Shown here: piece after piece, positions 11,101-19,821 of the stretch
Position numbering within the stretch: the first letter of the stretch is position 1
How the letters are laid out: each line of letters begins with the position of its first letter
Assembly (NCBI GenBank): GCA_029001845.1
Contig: JAREWP010000061.1
Location: 1-64,000 of the forward strand
DNA length: 64,000 nt
DNA from: Candidatus Magnetocorallium paracelense
GTDB taxonomy: Bacteria > Nitrospirota > Thermodesulfovibrionia > Thermodesulfovibrionales > Magnetobacteriaceae
Direction: 5' to 3'
The notes under the pieces: generated by a model
The model's input: only the letters and a program-made list of their open reading frames with translations
The model's database searches: none
Told to the model about the DNA's origin: nothing
Translations under genes and position numbers: made by a program

Positions 11101-12373
11101 AGTCTATGGCGCAAAGCTTCTTGTAAAAGAGGGCGACTCAGTGCAGATAGGCCAGAAAGTAGCAGAATGGGATCCTTACTCAACACCTATACTTACAGAA
11201 TTGGGAGGAAAAATCGCCTTTGGAGATATCGAGGAGGGTGTCACGGTTAAAGAGCAGGTCGACGAGATAACAGGTCTCTCTCATAAGCTTATTATAGATT
11301 ATCCAGTTCACATGAGACCAAGGATATCCATAAAAGACGAGCAGGGCAAGGCAACTCTTAAGCTCCCGAATTCATCTGTTCCCGCCAGATATATACTTCC
11401 TGCAGGCGCCAATATTCTTGTTGAAAAGAACGATTTGGTTTCACCGGGAGACGTTCTGGCGAAGATACCCAGAGAGACTACTAAAACAAAGGATATCACC
11501 GGAGGTCTTCCAAGGGTGGCAGAGCTCTTTGAGGCCAGAAAGCCAAAGGAGCCGACTGTCGTTTCCGAGATCGACGGAATTATCGAATTTATGGCCCCGC
11601 AAAAGGGTCAACGCGTTGTAAAAGTTAAAGGCGGCGATCTTGAGAAAGAGTATTCCATTCCTAAGGGAAAGCACGTGACCGTACATGACGGTGACTGGGT
11701 GAAAGCCGGAGAAGCACTGATGGACGGGGCCGTGAATCCACATAGTATCCTGGATATTCTAGGGCCAACGGAGTTACAAAGTTATTTGGTCGATGAAGTT
11801 CAGAAAGTTTACAGACTCCAAGGCGTTACAATCAATGATAAACATATAGAGATCATTGTCAGGCAGATGCTCAGGAAAGTAAGAATAGAAGACGGAGGAG
11901 ATACCGATCTTATGGTGGGTGAGCACATAGACCGGATTGTTTTTCAGGACAAAAACGAAAGAGTGCTTGCAGAGGGCGGACAACCGGCTCAGGGAAAACC
12001 AATTTTACTGGGTATAACAAAGGCGTCATTAAAAACATACAGCTGGGTCTCTGCCGCTTCTTTTCAGGAAACGACAAGAGTATTAACTGACGCAGCCATC
12101 CACGGCAGTATCGACGAATTGAGAGGATTAAAGGAAAATGTCATAATGGGAAGAATCATACCCTGTGGAACCGGCCTTGACAAATACAGACACACTTATG
12201 TAAAAAGAGATATTGATAAAGCGCTTCCCGATCCCGGAGCAGTTGAAGAGCCAGGCAGCGAAACCGATCTTTTAGTGGCTGATGTCGTAGAAGAAGGCGG
12301 AGAAATTGGCTTTACCGATGGTGAAACTGTTGATGAGAAACCGGATAACTCTCTCGATCCTTCTATCGCTTAA
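8147..12373 (+). CDS. rpoC: DNA-directed RNA polymerase subunit beta'
   Basis: The largest polymerase subunit, 1408 residues from the ATG at 8147. The reading frame is open back to 8111. I prefer 8147 because an AGGGGAG site lies about 9 bases upstream and the product then starts [17 protein letters not shown], as expected for the family. Visible features are zinc site 1 ([19 protein letters not shown]), the catalytic Mg motif [12 protein letters not shown] (about residue 460), the trigger-loop/bridge-helix region with [17 protein letters not shown], and zinc site 2 (CGTTEG...[11 protein letters not shown]). A 160-base spacer with no obvious structure separates it from rpoB. Confidence 0.97.
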   Translation: MNNVYTYFQKPKNPRDFEALRIKLASPDRIRELSFGEVKKPETINYRTFRPEKDGLFCAKIFGPVKDWECICGKYKRMKHRGVVCDKCGVEVIQAKVRRERLAHIELCTPVAHIWFLKGVPSRIGLVLDMTIKNLEKVLYFESYIVVDPGDTLLKEKQVLSEEEYKKFSAEYGTAFKAGMGAEAIRELLRKIDINDMVKELREKIQQDGSMGIKKRLHKRLRMLEAFRHSDNKPEWMILDVIPVLPPDLRPLVPLEGGRFATSDLNDLYRRVINRNNRLKRLIDLKAPSVIIKNEKRMLQEAVDSLFDNTKRAKMIKSSTKRAPKSLSDMIKGKQGRFRQNLLGKRVDYSGRSVVVVGPELKLHQCGLPKLMALELFKPFIFNKLEEKGFVTTIKQAKKFVEIERPEIWDALEEVIEEHPVLLNRAPTLHRLGIQAFDPVLIEGKAIKLHPLVCTAYNADFDGDQMAVHVPLSIEAQIEARVLMMSVNNLLSPASGKPIVLPTQDMVLGMYYLTKEREGAEGEGKIFYSSEEVRLAYDAGIVHEHAGIKVRIKGVIYETTVGRVLLNEIVPEEIPYSMVNRVMTKKAIQNLIDYSYRYASKTKTVIFLDDLKKLGFDYATKSGISICISDMHIPSKKASILKDAEHEVIEVYKQYSDGLITQGERYNKVIDIWANVTEMVAEEMMAELGAEDGKDLTEKELKDSRDFNSIFMMADSGARGSAAQIRQLAGMRGLMAKPSGEIIETPITANFREGLSPLQYFISTHGARKGLADTALKTANSGYLTRRLVDVAQDVIITEIDCGTTEGIIVAALIEGGEIIQPLEERLFGRITAEDILDPITKQLIAPRNLEIDEDSVKKLTDIGIDRVKIRSVLTCQTKFGVCSYCYGRDLTRHEMIGIGEAAGIIAAQSIGEPGTQLTMRTFHIGGTATKIIEQAVLEVKHSGTVKFVDLNFVVNREGLLVVLNRNAVIAITDPDGREREKYNIVYGAKLLVKEGDSVQIGQKVAEWDPYSTPILTELGGKIAFGDIEEGVTVKEQVDEITGLSHKLIIDYPVHMRPRISIKDEQGKATLKLPNSSVPARYILPAGANILVEKNDLVSPGDVLAKIPRETTKTKDITGGLPRVAELFEARKPKEPTVVSEIDGIIEFMAPQKGQRVVKVKGGDLEKEYSIPKGKHVTVHDGDWVKAGEALMDGAVNPHSILDILGPTELQSYLVDEVQKVYRLQGVTINDKHIEIIVRQMLRKVRIEDGGDTDLMVGEHIDRIVFQDKNERVLAEGGQPAQGKPILLGITKASLKTYSWVSAASFQETTRVLTDAAIHGSIDELRGLKENVIMGRIIPCGTGLDKYRHTYVKRDIDKALPDPGAVEEPGSETDLLVADVVEEGGEIGFTDGETVDEKPDNSLDPSIA

Positions 12374-12390
12374 CAGCCTGAAGGTGGAAT

Positions 12391-12942
12391 ATGAGCCAAA
12401 AACAGTTGGTTCTCAATGCAAATGAGAATGACACGCGGCAATTTCATGTCGCGTCGTCATTAATCGACACTCTCCAACAGATAGCAAACCTTGTTAATGA
12501 TCTGAACGATGAATCCTATGTAAAGACAAATGTCGCTAGTGTAGAGGGGAGTATTGGCGCGCATTTGCGACACTGCATCGATCACTTTCACTCTCTTATA
12601 GAATCCTTAGACTCGGGAGTAATGAATTACGATGCAAGAGACAGAGGCGTACCAATCGAGAGGAACCGCTTACTGGCTCTGAAGAGGATTACCGAAATTC
12701 AGATCGCTCTGAGTAAAATCGATCATAAAACTCTCTCTAACAACATCACAATATCAACCATGATAGATTCATCCAATCCTCCATTACGTGTCTCGTCATC
12801 TTTTGGTCGTGAACTCTCTTTTGTATTGAGCCATACAATACACCATAATGCAATCATCAGGGTAATTGCGGAGAACCTCGGAGTCAGGACGCTGCGTTAC
12901 TTCGGATATGCTCCTTCTACCATCGCTTTTCTGGAAAGCTGA
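12391..12942 (+). CDS. DinB/YfiT-like four-helix protein
   Basis: A 183-residue protein starting after an AAGGTGG site. It has the spaced histidines of the DinB/YfiT-like metal-binding fold: HLRHCIDHFHSL (about residue 53) and a C-terminal SHTIHHNAII (about 148). These would bind a divalent metal in a four-helix bundle. The C-terminal FGYAPST stretch is a feature I associate with a subgroup found beside NRDE proteins. The stop codon overlaps the start of the NRDE gene by one base, so the two are probably co-translated. The biochemical function is unknown; family members include thiol transferases and many uncharacterised proteins. Confidence 0.75.
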   Translation: MSQKQLVLNANENDTRQFHVASSLIDTLQQIANLVNDLNDESYVKTNVASVEGSIGAHLRHCIDHFHSLIESLDSGVMNYDARDRGVPIERNRLLALKRITEIQIALSKIDHKTLSNNITISTMIDSSNPPLRVSSSFGRELSFVLSHTIHHNAIIRVIAENLGVRTLRYFGYAPSTIAFLES

Positions 12943-13697
12943 TGTGTACCGTTACGATTGTCGATCTTCCTGAGTGTAATGGTTTTCGTCTTGCCTGTAA
13001 TCGCGATGAATCTCCGAACAGACCTCAGGCATTGCCGCCTGATATCAGAAAGGCCGGTAATCTCTTTTATTTAATGCCTGTCGATCCCCTGTCAGGTGGC
13101 ACCTGGATCGCAGGAAATCAGGCGGGACTCGTTATAACCCTTTTAAATGTCAATCCGGTAAAGGATAGGTATGTGCAAAACACAAAGGGTTTTAACGCTC
13201 CAAGCAGGGGTGTCATAATACCGGCTCTTATGCAGTGTTGCTCTGCCGAGTCTGCGATGGAGAGAGCGAAAAGTCTTATTTGTTCGGATTTTCTTCCCTT
13301 CAGGTTGATCATTACTGACAGAAATGGCGGATATGAACTTCGTGTCACAGGAGATCAAAAAGAAGCAGCCATGATCTCTTACAAAAGTGCTCCTTTAATG
13401 TTTACCTCTTCAGGTCTTGGCGATTGTGTTGTGGAAAAGCCAAGGCGCATACTTTTCGATGAGTGGTTTTCGGAGATATCCGACATTACGAATAAACAGG
13501 ATGCCTTTCACAGGCACTCCTGGTCTGACAGAAAAGAGATCAGCATTTGTATGAGACGACATGTCGCCTGTACTGTCAGTTTTACTGCTATAGAGGTTAA
13601 TCCGGAGAAAATAACAATGACCTACCTTGACGGCCCACCGGATACAGATGCCCCGGAAAGCATGGTTGCTCTGACGCCGGTAGGGGTGTTGGTCTGA
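12942..13697 (+). CDS. NRDE (TANGO2-like) family protein
   Basis: A 251-residue protein beginning MCTVTIV, with the eponymous NRDE motif in LACNRDESPNRP (about residues 19-30) and the GGTWIAGNQAGLVITLLN stretch typical of the TANGO2/NRDE family. Such proteins have an N-terminal nucleophile-like fold with Cys2. Eukaryotic TANGO2 is linked to heme trafficking; the bacterial role is not established. The start overlaps the stop of the DinB-like gene (TGATG), indicating translational coupling. It is the last intact gene before transposase debris that begins 3 bases after its stop. Confidence 0.85.
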   Translation: MCTVTIVDLPECNGFRLACNRDESPNRPQALPPDIRKAGNLFYLMPVDPLSGGTWIAGNQAGLVITLLNVNPVKDRYVQNTKGFNAPSRGVIIPALMQCCSAESAMERAKSLICSDFLPFRLIITDRNGGYELRVTGDQKEAAMISYKSAPLMFTSSGLGDCVVEKPRRILFDEWFSEISDITNKQDAFHRHSWSDRKEISICMRRHVACTVSFTAIEVNPEKITMTYLDGPPDTDAPESMVALTPVGVLV

Positions 13698-13699
13698 TA

Positions 13700-13927
13700 T
13701 TACGTATTAAATTCCGGAAAATGAGCTTTAACAAAATAGCTCTGGAATTGTTCCCAACGATTACTTAGAATCAAACTTCTAAGATTCAAAACATTTTGCC
13801 CGCCTTCTTTGGACTAACTCATACCGGATTTTTTCAATCTTGCACCAATAAGATTCTTACAGGCCGCTTCAATTACACCACTACCGATAGGCAGATTGTT
13901 TTGCTTATACTCATAGAGGACTTCAGG
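13700..13927 (-). pseudogene. C-terminal fragment of an ISKra4-like transposase with in-frame stop
   Basis: Read on the minus strand from about 13927, the frame gives PEVLYEYKQNNLPIGSGV then IEAACKNLIGARLKKSGMS, a TAG stop (13814-13816), SKEGGQNVLNLRSLILSN and RWEQF, ending at a TAA at 13700-13702. The GSG-x-EAACK and RWxxF pattern resembles the C-terminal region of ISKra4-type transposases. There the stop position is normally Trp, so this is a TGG-to-TAG change. The N-terminal two thirds are missing. The fragment abuts the NRDE gene on one side and a toxin fragment on the other. The IS family assignment is from memory of the motif. Confidence 0.65.
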
Positions 13928-14065
13928 TTAAAATGTATTAATGATGCAGAACATAATTGGTCAGTAGGAATTACAAGGAGATATAGAGCTATTGGAATTC
14001 TCGAAGACGATATAGTGACATGGTTTTGGATTGGAAACCATGACGGTTATAAAACGTTTTTTCTC
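13928..14065 (+). pseudogene. RelE/HigB-like toxin, C-terminal fragment
   Basis: The plus-strand frame reads INDAEHNWSVGITRRYRAIG then ILEDDIVTWFWIGNHDGYKTFF, the hallmark C-terminal half of RelE-superfamily toxins (W-x-V-x-I-x-R-x-YR-A-I-G, then WFWIG-x-H-x-x-Y). The N-terminal half is absent: upstream of about 13928 the sequence is transposase debris. The native stop is also lost, since the frame runs on to 14347 through antisense rfbD sequence. No antitoxin gene is visible. I read it as a toxin gene destroyed by an insertion. Confidence 0.6.
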
Positions 14066-14112
14066 ATTATGAATTTTAGATTGATTGAGCAGACCCCTGA
14101 ATTGTTGATGTA

Positions 14113-14961
14113 TTATCCTTTGTATTTACCAATAAAATATTCCAGTTCTTTGACCCAGTGCTCCGGTGTGCAGCCTGTTGATAGTTTTGTCGCAGTCAGG
14201 TCCAGCACCGAATATGCCGGTCGCTTTGCCGGAGTCGGGAATTCCGATGTTGTTACGGGAATGACCTTGCATTTTCCACCGCTAAGAAGAACGATTTTAG
14301 AGGCGAAGTCCCGCCAGGTAATTCCTCCTTCCGTTTCATCGGTGTAGTGGTAAATGCCGTAGCGACCGCTTTCTATAATCCTCTTTATGCCTTTGGAGAG
14401 ATTTAAAGTAGAGGTAGGAGAGCCTCTCTGGTCGTCAACGACGCGGATGCTTTCATTCTCCCTGCTTATTCTTAATATTGTTTTTACAAAATTCTCTCCA
14501 GATTGTCCGTAAAGCCAGCTTGTTCTAATTATATAAAACTTGTTTAATATCCATTGTATGTACTTTTCGCCGCAAAGCTTGCTTTCTCCGTAATAATTTA
14601 CAGGCGAAGTTGCATCATAGGGATTATATGGTGAGCCGTTTTCGCCGTTAAAAACATAATCTGTGCCAATATGGCAGAGAGATATCCCGAACTCAAGACA
14701 GAGAAGAGCTAAATTCTGCACTGCGATACCGTTTATGTACAAGGCCTTCTCCCTTTCCTCCTCTGCAAGATCGACTTTCGTATAGGCCGCGCAGTTGACA
14801 ATCATATCCGGCCTGTATTCCTTAAGAAATCTCCGAATATTATCAATAATTGTAATATCCAGCTCTTTTTCATGAGGAGCAATCACAGTATGGGACTCTC
14901 CAAGAACTCTGCCTGTGTCCCTGGCAAGCATGCCACCTGATCCGGTTATCAAGATTTTCAT
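14113..14961 (-). CDS. rfbD: dTDP-4-dehydrorhamnose reductase-like (RmlD/RfbD) protein
   Basis: A 282-residue extended short-chain dehydrogenase. The N-terminal nucleotide-binding motif is GSGGMLARD (a variant of GxxGxLG). VNCAAYTKVDLAEEE, the GTDYVFNGE stretch and the catalytic YGESK (Tyr-x-x-x-Lys, about 130-134) are all typical of RmlD. The enzyme makes dTDP-L-rhamnose for surface polysaccharides. Its ATG overlaps the stop of the upstream sensor kinase by four bases. No rmlA, rmlB or rmlC is in the window, so substrate assignment rests on homology only. Confidence 0.82.
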   Translation of the reverse strand: MKILITGSGGMLARDTGRVLGESHTVIAPHEKELDITIIDNIRRFLKEYRPDMIVNCAAYTKVDLAEEEREKALYINGIAVQNLALLCLEFGISLCHIGTDYVFNGENGSPYNPYDATSPVNYYGESKLCGEKYIQWILNKFYIIRTSWLYGQSGENFVKTILRISRENESIRVVDDQRGSPTSTLNLSKGIKRIIESGRYGIYHYTDETEGGITWRDFASKIVLLSGGKCKVIPVTTSEFPTPAKRPAYSVLDLTATKLSTGCTPEHWVKELEYFIGKYKG

Positions 14962-16601
14962 AGTTCAATGGGGAAATCGATAATAAAAGCCGTTCCCTTC
15001 CCTTCTTCGCTTTCACAGATTATGTTCCCTTTAAAAACCTGTGTCACTATGTTAAAAACTATATGCATACCAAGACCGGTTCCGCCTCCAAAACGATTTG
15101 TCGTAAAAAAAGGCTCGAATATCTCTTTCTGATTTTCCTTTGATATCCCTTTGCCGTCATCGCTGTATTTAAACAGAATGCGATTGTCTTTCTTTAGTGA
15201 AACATCGATTCTAATCAGGCCCTTTGCATTATTTTCATAAGCGTGATCCATCGAATTCACTATAAGATTCGTTAGTATCTGGGCAAAGGAGCCGGGATAG
15301 GAGTTAAGTTCCAGTGAATCGGGACAATTCGTTTCGATATGGAGGTTCGTTTTTTTAAGCTTCGGGCTCAAGCTCAACAAAACACTCTCAATATAGGATT
15401 TCAAATTGAACATCCTCTTCTCCTCGCTTGCCTGATCTACAGAGACCATTTTAAAACTCCTGATTAACTCGCTTGTTCGATTGAGATGTTCCAAAATAAT
15501 TCGACTGATTTCAGAAGCATCAGTAAGATAATCCTCGATTGCCGACTTGGTGAGTGTGTTGTTTTTATAAGACGTTTCTATCTTTGAGGTCAATTTTAGT
15601 AAATGAGATGCAGCCGTAACACCGATTCCCACGGGAGTATTCAGTTCATGGGAAACCCCTGCCACTAATCTGCCTAAAGAGGCCATTTTTTCTGTTTGAA
15701 TTAATTGTTCCTGATTTTCGACAAGATGTTTATTGGCTGACTTCAGCTCTTCATGAGATTTTTGTAACCTCTCCATCATCGAATTAAACAAGGAGGCCAG
15801 GGTGCCGATTTCGTCTTTTGTAGAGGCATCAACGCGCTGTGACAACTCACCTCCCTCAGAGACAGATGCAATTACAAGGGACAGCTCCTTGAAACGCTTT
15901 CTTAACAGGAAAAAAAAGATTGTCTGCGCTACAATAATCATTAAAACGGTTATTAACATAATCCATATCGATTGTCGGATCAATTGTGTGAAAACATCTG
16001 AAATAATCGAAACATTTTTTCCGGTTATTTCTCCGGCTTGAGACACGGCTTTGCTTATTCGATTAGCCCTTTTATCCAGCTCCTTTTCAACTTCGCCTAT
16101 TGTGATCAGCAGTTCTTCTAAAACATCCTCGCCGTCTCTTAATAATTGTATAAACTGAAAGACAGGAATATTTTCCAATGCCTCATCTGCAATATCTTCG
16201 GCGATTCCTACATTTTCCTGTAAAGCCTCTATCAGGTGTTTAGGGAAGTCGTTGGGGAATAAGAGATTCATCTTCGCCTGAAAAGAATGCATTTTTTTTC
16301 TAAGGTCGGCCAATTTATCTTTTCCCCTGTCCGGTTCCATATAAATCAACTCTATTTCATGAACAAAACGGACAATCGTTTCATGTTGCTTTTCGACCAA
16401 TTTTTGAAGAGGGAGATGCTGATCCACAAGCGTTTCGATATGTTTGACCGAACTTTTAGACTGCATCACATTTTCTACATTTTTTTTCTCCCCTTTCTGA
16501 ATTTGAAGATATATCATAGCAGCACCTGTAAGCATAATTGCAGATACTACAACGATACTCAAAATAGATATGAATGAAAGAGATAAATGTCGAATTTTCA
16601 T
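14958..16601 (-). CDS. Membrane sensor histidine kinase (HAMP, HisKA-like, HATPase)
   Basis: A 547-residue kinase. TM1 (about 10-32) and TM2 (about 213-235) flank a helical periplasmic region. A HAMP segment follows (RFKELSLVIASVSEGGELSQRV), then a coiled coil, then an H-box with LGRLVAGVSHELNTPVGIGV. The ATPase domain has ILTNLIVNSMDHAY (N box), YSDDGKGIS (G1) and GGGTGLGMHIV (G2). No receiver domain and no response-regulator gene are adjacent. The downstream gene, overlapping by four bases, is the rfbD-like reductase. The stimulus is unknown. Confidence 0.88.
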   Translation of the reverse strand: MKIRHLSLSFISILSIVVVSAIMLTGAAMIYLQIQKGEKKNVENVMQSKSSVKHIETLVDQHLPLQKLVEKQHETIVRFVHEIELIYMEPDRGKDKLADLRKKMHSFQAKMNLLFPNDFPKHLIEALQENVGIAEDIADEALENIPVFQFIQLLRDGEDVLEELLITIGEVEKELDKRANRISKAVSQAGEITGKNVSIISDVFTQLIRQSIWIMLITVLMIIVAQTIFFFLLRKRFKELSLVIASVSEGGELSQRVDASTKDEIGTLASLFNSMMERLQKSHEELKSANKHLVENQEQLIQTEKMASLGRLVAGVSHELNTPVGIGVTAASHLLKLTSKIETSYKNNTLTKSAIEDYLTDASEISRIILEHLNRTSELIRSFKMVSVDQASEEKRMFNLKSYIESVLLSLSPKLKKTNLHIETNCPDSLELNSYPGSFAQILTNLIVNSMDHAYENNAKGLIRIDVSLKKDNRILFKYSDDGKGISKENQKEIFEPFFTTNRFGGGTGLGMHIVFNIVTQVFKGNIICESEEGKGTAFIIDFPIEL

Positions 16602-16681
16602 ATACTGAAATGTTTGGTAATCGCTCAGGAAGGAGCACAGGATTAAATCAAAACAGCAATTTTTTTTTGCTCACTTAACAT

Positions 16682-17539
16682 TCAGATATCAAAACGAAAC
16701 AACAATATTTCGGAAATCGAGTGAACATCATTTTCCGAATGATCAAAGACTGCGATTCCGCCCTTTAACTCCTGACCCGGAACAAACACCACATCGTCGG
16801 GATGGCCTGTATCCAGTTTGCGTTTCATTTCTAAACTCCACATACTGTCTTTCCATACCCCCTTAACCTTAATATCGGCAACCGAGCCCTTTGCATTGGG
16901 ATGCAAAATATATTTGGGCATTATTTCCTGCTGTTTTTTACGGTAACGTTTGGTCGTATATATTTTGTCTCCCATATCGCCGGGTCTGTATATATAAATC
17001 GGCTTACCTGTTCGATCTTTTGCTAAAGCGGACCTCAGCATTTTGGTTTTACTGATAATGGTCATTTTATCGTGGACAATACCGGTCGAATTGGAACGAA
17101 AGGCCTTCCAGTGCCACATGTCAGCTTTAAACTCATTTCCGGAAAACCAGTCGGTCGTATAGTCCCCTTCCATTTCAAACTGCATGGCGAAACGGTCTTC
17201 TCTTTGGGGACCTCTTACATATTTATTTCTTTTGTCATCCCAAACAAATGGTTTGTGAACAATATCTTTTGTCTGGTCGTTCCATTGAATAAAGAAATAG
17301 ACACTATCACCAAATACGCCCCCTTTAAGATTAACGCTCCCAATGGCAGGTTCTGTGTCTTTAATGCTTTTTAATGGTATCGTCACTGATTCAGTCTCTC
17401 CCCAGTCACTCCCATCCCCGTTTAAAAGCGGTTCCGTTGATAAGGGGCGAATAACAATAGTCTGCCAGGCCCCGGCTGAAGAGAAAAAAGTGGTTGTCAG
17501 AATACAGGTGATTAGGATTTGGAAAAGAATTCTTGTCAT
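16682..17539 (-). CDS. Periplasmic ethylbenzene-dehydrogenase-type heme-binding domain protein
   Basis: A 285-residue protein with a signal peptide (about 1-24, cut after AGA). The mature part matches the EB_dh heme-b-binding fold found in the gamma subunit of ethylbenzene dehydrogenase-type molybdoenzymes: DWGETESVTIPL near the start, EDRFAMQFEM (about 115), ADMWHWKAFRSNSTGIVHD (about 138-157) and W-x-LEMKRKL near the end. There is no CxxCH, so any heme would be b-type. No molybdopterin catalytic or iron-sulfur subunit is in the window, so it may serve another electron-transfer chain. ATG at 17539 with a GGAGGGAG site. Confidence 0.78.
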   Translation of the reverse strand: MTRILFQILITCILTTTFFSSAGAWQTIVIRPLSTEPLLNGDGSDWGETESVTIPLKSIKDTEPAIGSVNLKGGVFGDSVYFFIQWNDQTKDIVHKPFVWDDKRNKYVRGPQREDRFAMQFEMEGDYTTDWFSGNEFKADMWHWKAFRSNSTGIVHDKMTIISKTKMLRSALAKDRTGKPIYIYRPGDMGDKIYTTKRYRKKQQEIMPKYILHPNAKGSVADIKVKGVWKDSMWSLEMKRKLDTGHPDDVVFVPGQELKGGIAVFDHSENDVHSISEILLFRFDI

Positions 17540-17767
17540 AGTCTCCCTCCTGTTTATATCAGATGTCTTTGGTTAGTCTTCAGAAAGTAAATTAATAATA
17601 GCATAATCAGAATAGAATAAAAAACGGTGGTACACTTCATACAGGGCTGTCAGTGTAGCCGGAAGATATTCCAAGGGGTGCTCTGTTTTTACAGATTATT
17701 TACACAATCCTGGAGCTATCTTGAGTTAAAAGAAATGTTAAAATAATTCGCCTTTATATAAATACTT
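17540..17767. other. Gene-free stretch upstream of the heme-domain gene
   Basis: AT-rich sequence with the GGAGGGAG ribosome-binding site of the divergent upstream gene and no credible reading frame. No terminator or clear promoter was recognised. It runs into the palindromic element at 17768. Confidence 0.5.
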
Positions 17768-17912
17768 GTAACTACTTAGTATAGACTGAAGGCTGAAGAC
17801 TATCAGTTTAAAATGCGTTATCGATAAAACTTTGAGTTTTTTATTGCCCAATACTTACAGGTCATTTGATTTCTTGCCTTCAGCCTACCACCTTGTATAC
17901 CTGAGCAGTTAC
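17768..17912. mobile_element. MITE-like element, family GTAACTACT, copy 1
   Basis: A 145-bp element bounded by imperfect inverted repeats. The left end is GTAACTACTTAGTATAGAC and the right end, read in reverse, is GTAACTGCTCAGGTATACA. Both continue into GGCTGAAG. The internal part shares GTTATCGATAAAA, a TTTTTTATTG run and CATTTG...TTGC with the inverted copy at 55579-55715. There is no coding capacity. It lies in front of fbp. Confidence 0.75.
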
Positions 17913-18025
17913 ATATATTTTAATAAGTATTTGGTATTCAGAAGTCAGAATGAAAGAAATTCGGATTGGCCGGTATTGACATGGTTGTTGTCCATGCCGA
18001 CCATGTTTAAATAAGGAGGTTTTCA

Positions 18026-18985
18026 ATGCCCGAGATTGGAATGGATTTAAACAGATTCATATTGGAAGAGGAGAGAAGGTTCCCTGATGCAACCGGTTCA
18101 TTATCGATGGCTTTAATGGCAATAGAGACTGCTGCAAAGGTTATTGCATCCCATACAAGGATGGCCGGTCTTGTCGATATTTTGGGAAAGGCCGATAAGG
18201 TAAATGTTCAGGGGGAAGAGGTTCAAAAGCTGGACGAATTTTCAAACGAAGCCCTGATTACCATATTAGGCGACAGCGGGCAGTTTTACGCCCTTGCTTC
18301 CGAAGAGGAAGACGATCCCGTATTCCCGGAAAAGGGGAAGAACGGCAAGTACATCATTGCCTTTGACCCTCTTGACGGTTCTACGAACATTGAGGTCAAT
18401 GTCAGTATTGGCACCTCTTTTTCCATATATAAAAAGCTAAACGGCACTGTAGAGGATTTTCTTCAGGGAGGCGATAAACAGATCGCAGCCGGATATGTTA
18501 TATATGGCTCATCGACTGTTTTTGTTTACACTACCGGCAGCGATGTCAACGGGTTTACATTGGATCCTTCTGTGGGACTGTTTCTTCTGTCTCACCCATC
18601 CATTAAAATACCGGAAAAGGGAAAGATATATTCTGTAAACGAATCGAATGCCGGCGGGTGGGATCAAAAGTTGAGAGACTATTTCGAATCTTTAAAGAAC
18701 TCGGGATATACCTCGAGACTGATCGGCACAATGATAGCCGATGTGCACAGGACACTGTTAAAAGGCGGGATTTTCGCCTATCCTGCAGACGAGAAGAATA
18801 AGAATGGGAAATTGAGAGCCCTTTACGAGGTTTTACCTATGGGGTTGTTAATTGAAAAGGCAGGAGGGATGGCCACTGACGGGGAGAAGGATATTCTTCA
18901 GGTAAAGCCGACTGACATACACCAGAGGATCCCGATTTTCCTCGGAAGTAAAAGCGAGATATATTCTTTGATGAAGGCCCTTTAG
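18026..18985 (+). CDS. fbp: Class I fructose-1,6-bisphosphatase
   Basis: A 319-residue enzyme of family length. The metal-binding motif FDPLDGSTNIEVNVSIGT (about residues 112-129) is the class I FBPase signature, preceded by the SEEEDDP acidic patch. The C-terminal part has LRALYEVLPMGLLIEKAGG, where the substrate phosphate is bound. It hydrolyses fructose-1,6-bisphosphate in gluconeogenesis or carbon fixation. A perfect AAGGAGG lies just before the ATG at 18026. It is monocistronic and convergent with the YkgJ gene. Confidence 0.95.
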   Translation: MPEIGMDLNRFILEEERRFPDATGSLSMALMAIETAAKVIASHTRMAGLVDILGKADKVNVQGEEVQKLDEFSNEALITILGDSGQFYALASEEEDDPVFPEKGKNGKYIIAFDPLDGSTNIEVNVSIGTSFSIYKKLNGTVEDFLQGGDKQIAAGYVIYGSSTVFVYTTGSDVNGFTLDPSVGLFLLSHPSIKIPEKGKIYSVNESNAGGWDQKLRDYFESLKNSGYTSRLIGTMIADVHRTLLKGGIFAYPADEKNKNGKLRALYEVLPMGLLIEKAGGMATDGEKDILQVKPTDIHQRIPIFLGSKSEIYSLMKAL

Positions 18986-18997
18986 TATCAGGGTGTA

Positions 18998-19029
18998 ATA
19001 AGTTCAGGGATCAGGATTCCTGAACTTAT
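18998..19029. terminator. Inverted repeat between convergent fbp and YkgJ genes
   Basis: ATAAGTTCAGG (18998-19009 region) pairs with CCTGAACTTAT (19019-19029), separated by about nine bases. The hairpin sits between the ends of two convergent genes and overlaps the YkgJ stop codon. There is no long T-tract, so it is only a possible bidirectional terminator. Confidence 0.5.
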
Positions 19030-19724
19030 GTCCCGCAAACCGGGGCTTTAATTTCTCTGAGTTTTTGAATGAGGGGGTCGATTTTTGAAAGATGTTCCGG
19101 AGGTATCATAAAAATCTCTATCGGACGATTGGGGATAAGCCCGTTGCCTGAGCACTTTGTCCCGCCTTCTTTGTACTCTTCAAGACGTCTCTCTGACATA
19201 AGAAAATTCAGCACAACAGAAAGATTCCCTGTACAACCCCCGTCATCAAGATGTTCGATATTCTGGAGGAAAAAATTATTTACAGTAAAAACAAAATCCT
19301 CTGTATCGGCAAAACCTGTTTCTATACAATTCTGTTTGGAAACAAAACAGCGACAACCGAATGGTCTTACTTCATAAAGAGGACATTCGTCTTCATGCAA
19401 TAAGGGACAGATGTCAGGCTCAAAGTCCTCATTTTCCTCGGGAATTTCCTTCCCCTCCATACAGAGACTTGCCAGTTCGTTTGTGGTTATGGAAGGGCCT
19501 TTCAGGGAGTCAGGGGGGGAATGACGGATTTTATCGAGAAGCTCATGATTGCCCGACACCTGGAGATGGGTAATGATTTTAAAGGCTTCCAGTGTCGTTA
19601 CTGTTACATTACCGGTGCAGCAGTGGGAGCAACCTTTTTTGCAGGCAAGTTCATAGTGTGAGATAAAATCATTATAAATTTCGTACAACCTGTTAAGAAA
19701 GACAAGTTTAAGTTTCAGTTCCAT
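19026..19724 (-). CDS. YkgJ-family cysteine cluster protein
   Basis: A 232-residue protein with the YkgJ-type cysteine cluster: CKKGCSHCC near residue 28-36, then CPLLHEDECPLY and RPFGCRCF around 125-150. These cysteines are thought to coordinate an iron-sulfur or zinc centre; no enzymatic role is established for the family. A C-terminal GGTKCSGNGLIPNRP adds a further Cys. It is a single-gene unit convergent with fbp. Confidence 0.8.
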   Translation of the reverse strand: MELKLKLVFLNRLYEIYNDFISHYELACKKGCSHCCTGNVTVTTLEAFKIITHLQVSGNHELLDKIRHSPPDSLKGPSITTNELASLCMEGKEIPEENEDFEPDICPLLHEDECPLYEVRPFGCRCFVSKQNCIETGFADTEDFVFTVNNFFLQNIEHLDDGGCTGNLSVVLNFLMSERRLEEYKEGGTKCSGNGLIPNRPIEIFMIPPEHLSKIDPLIQKLREIKAPVCGT

Positions 19725-19821
19725 TGCCGGATATTTTATTAAAAATGTGCTAAAATAATCTACAACAGAATTTGTTTACAGTTGATGTTCATATGTTGTC
19801 AACTGTTGAATTGAGATTGTG

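Noticed and set aside
13796-14347. 183-residue plus-strand frame
   Set aside because: Only its middle 46 residues match a toxin. The start is antisense transposase and the end is antisense rfbD, so it is not a gene as a whole.
17832-18014. 60-residue frame upstream of fbp
   Set aside because: It lies largely in the palindromic element and lacks an RBS and any homology.
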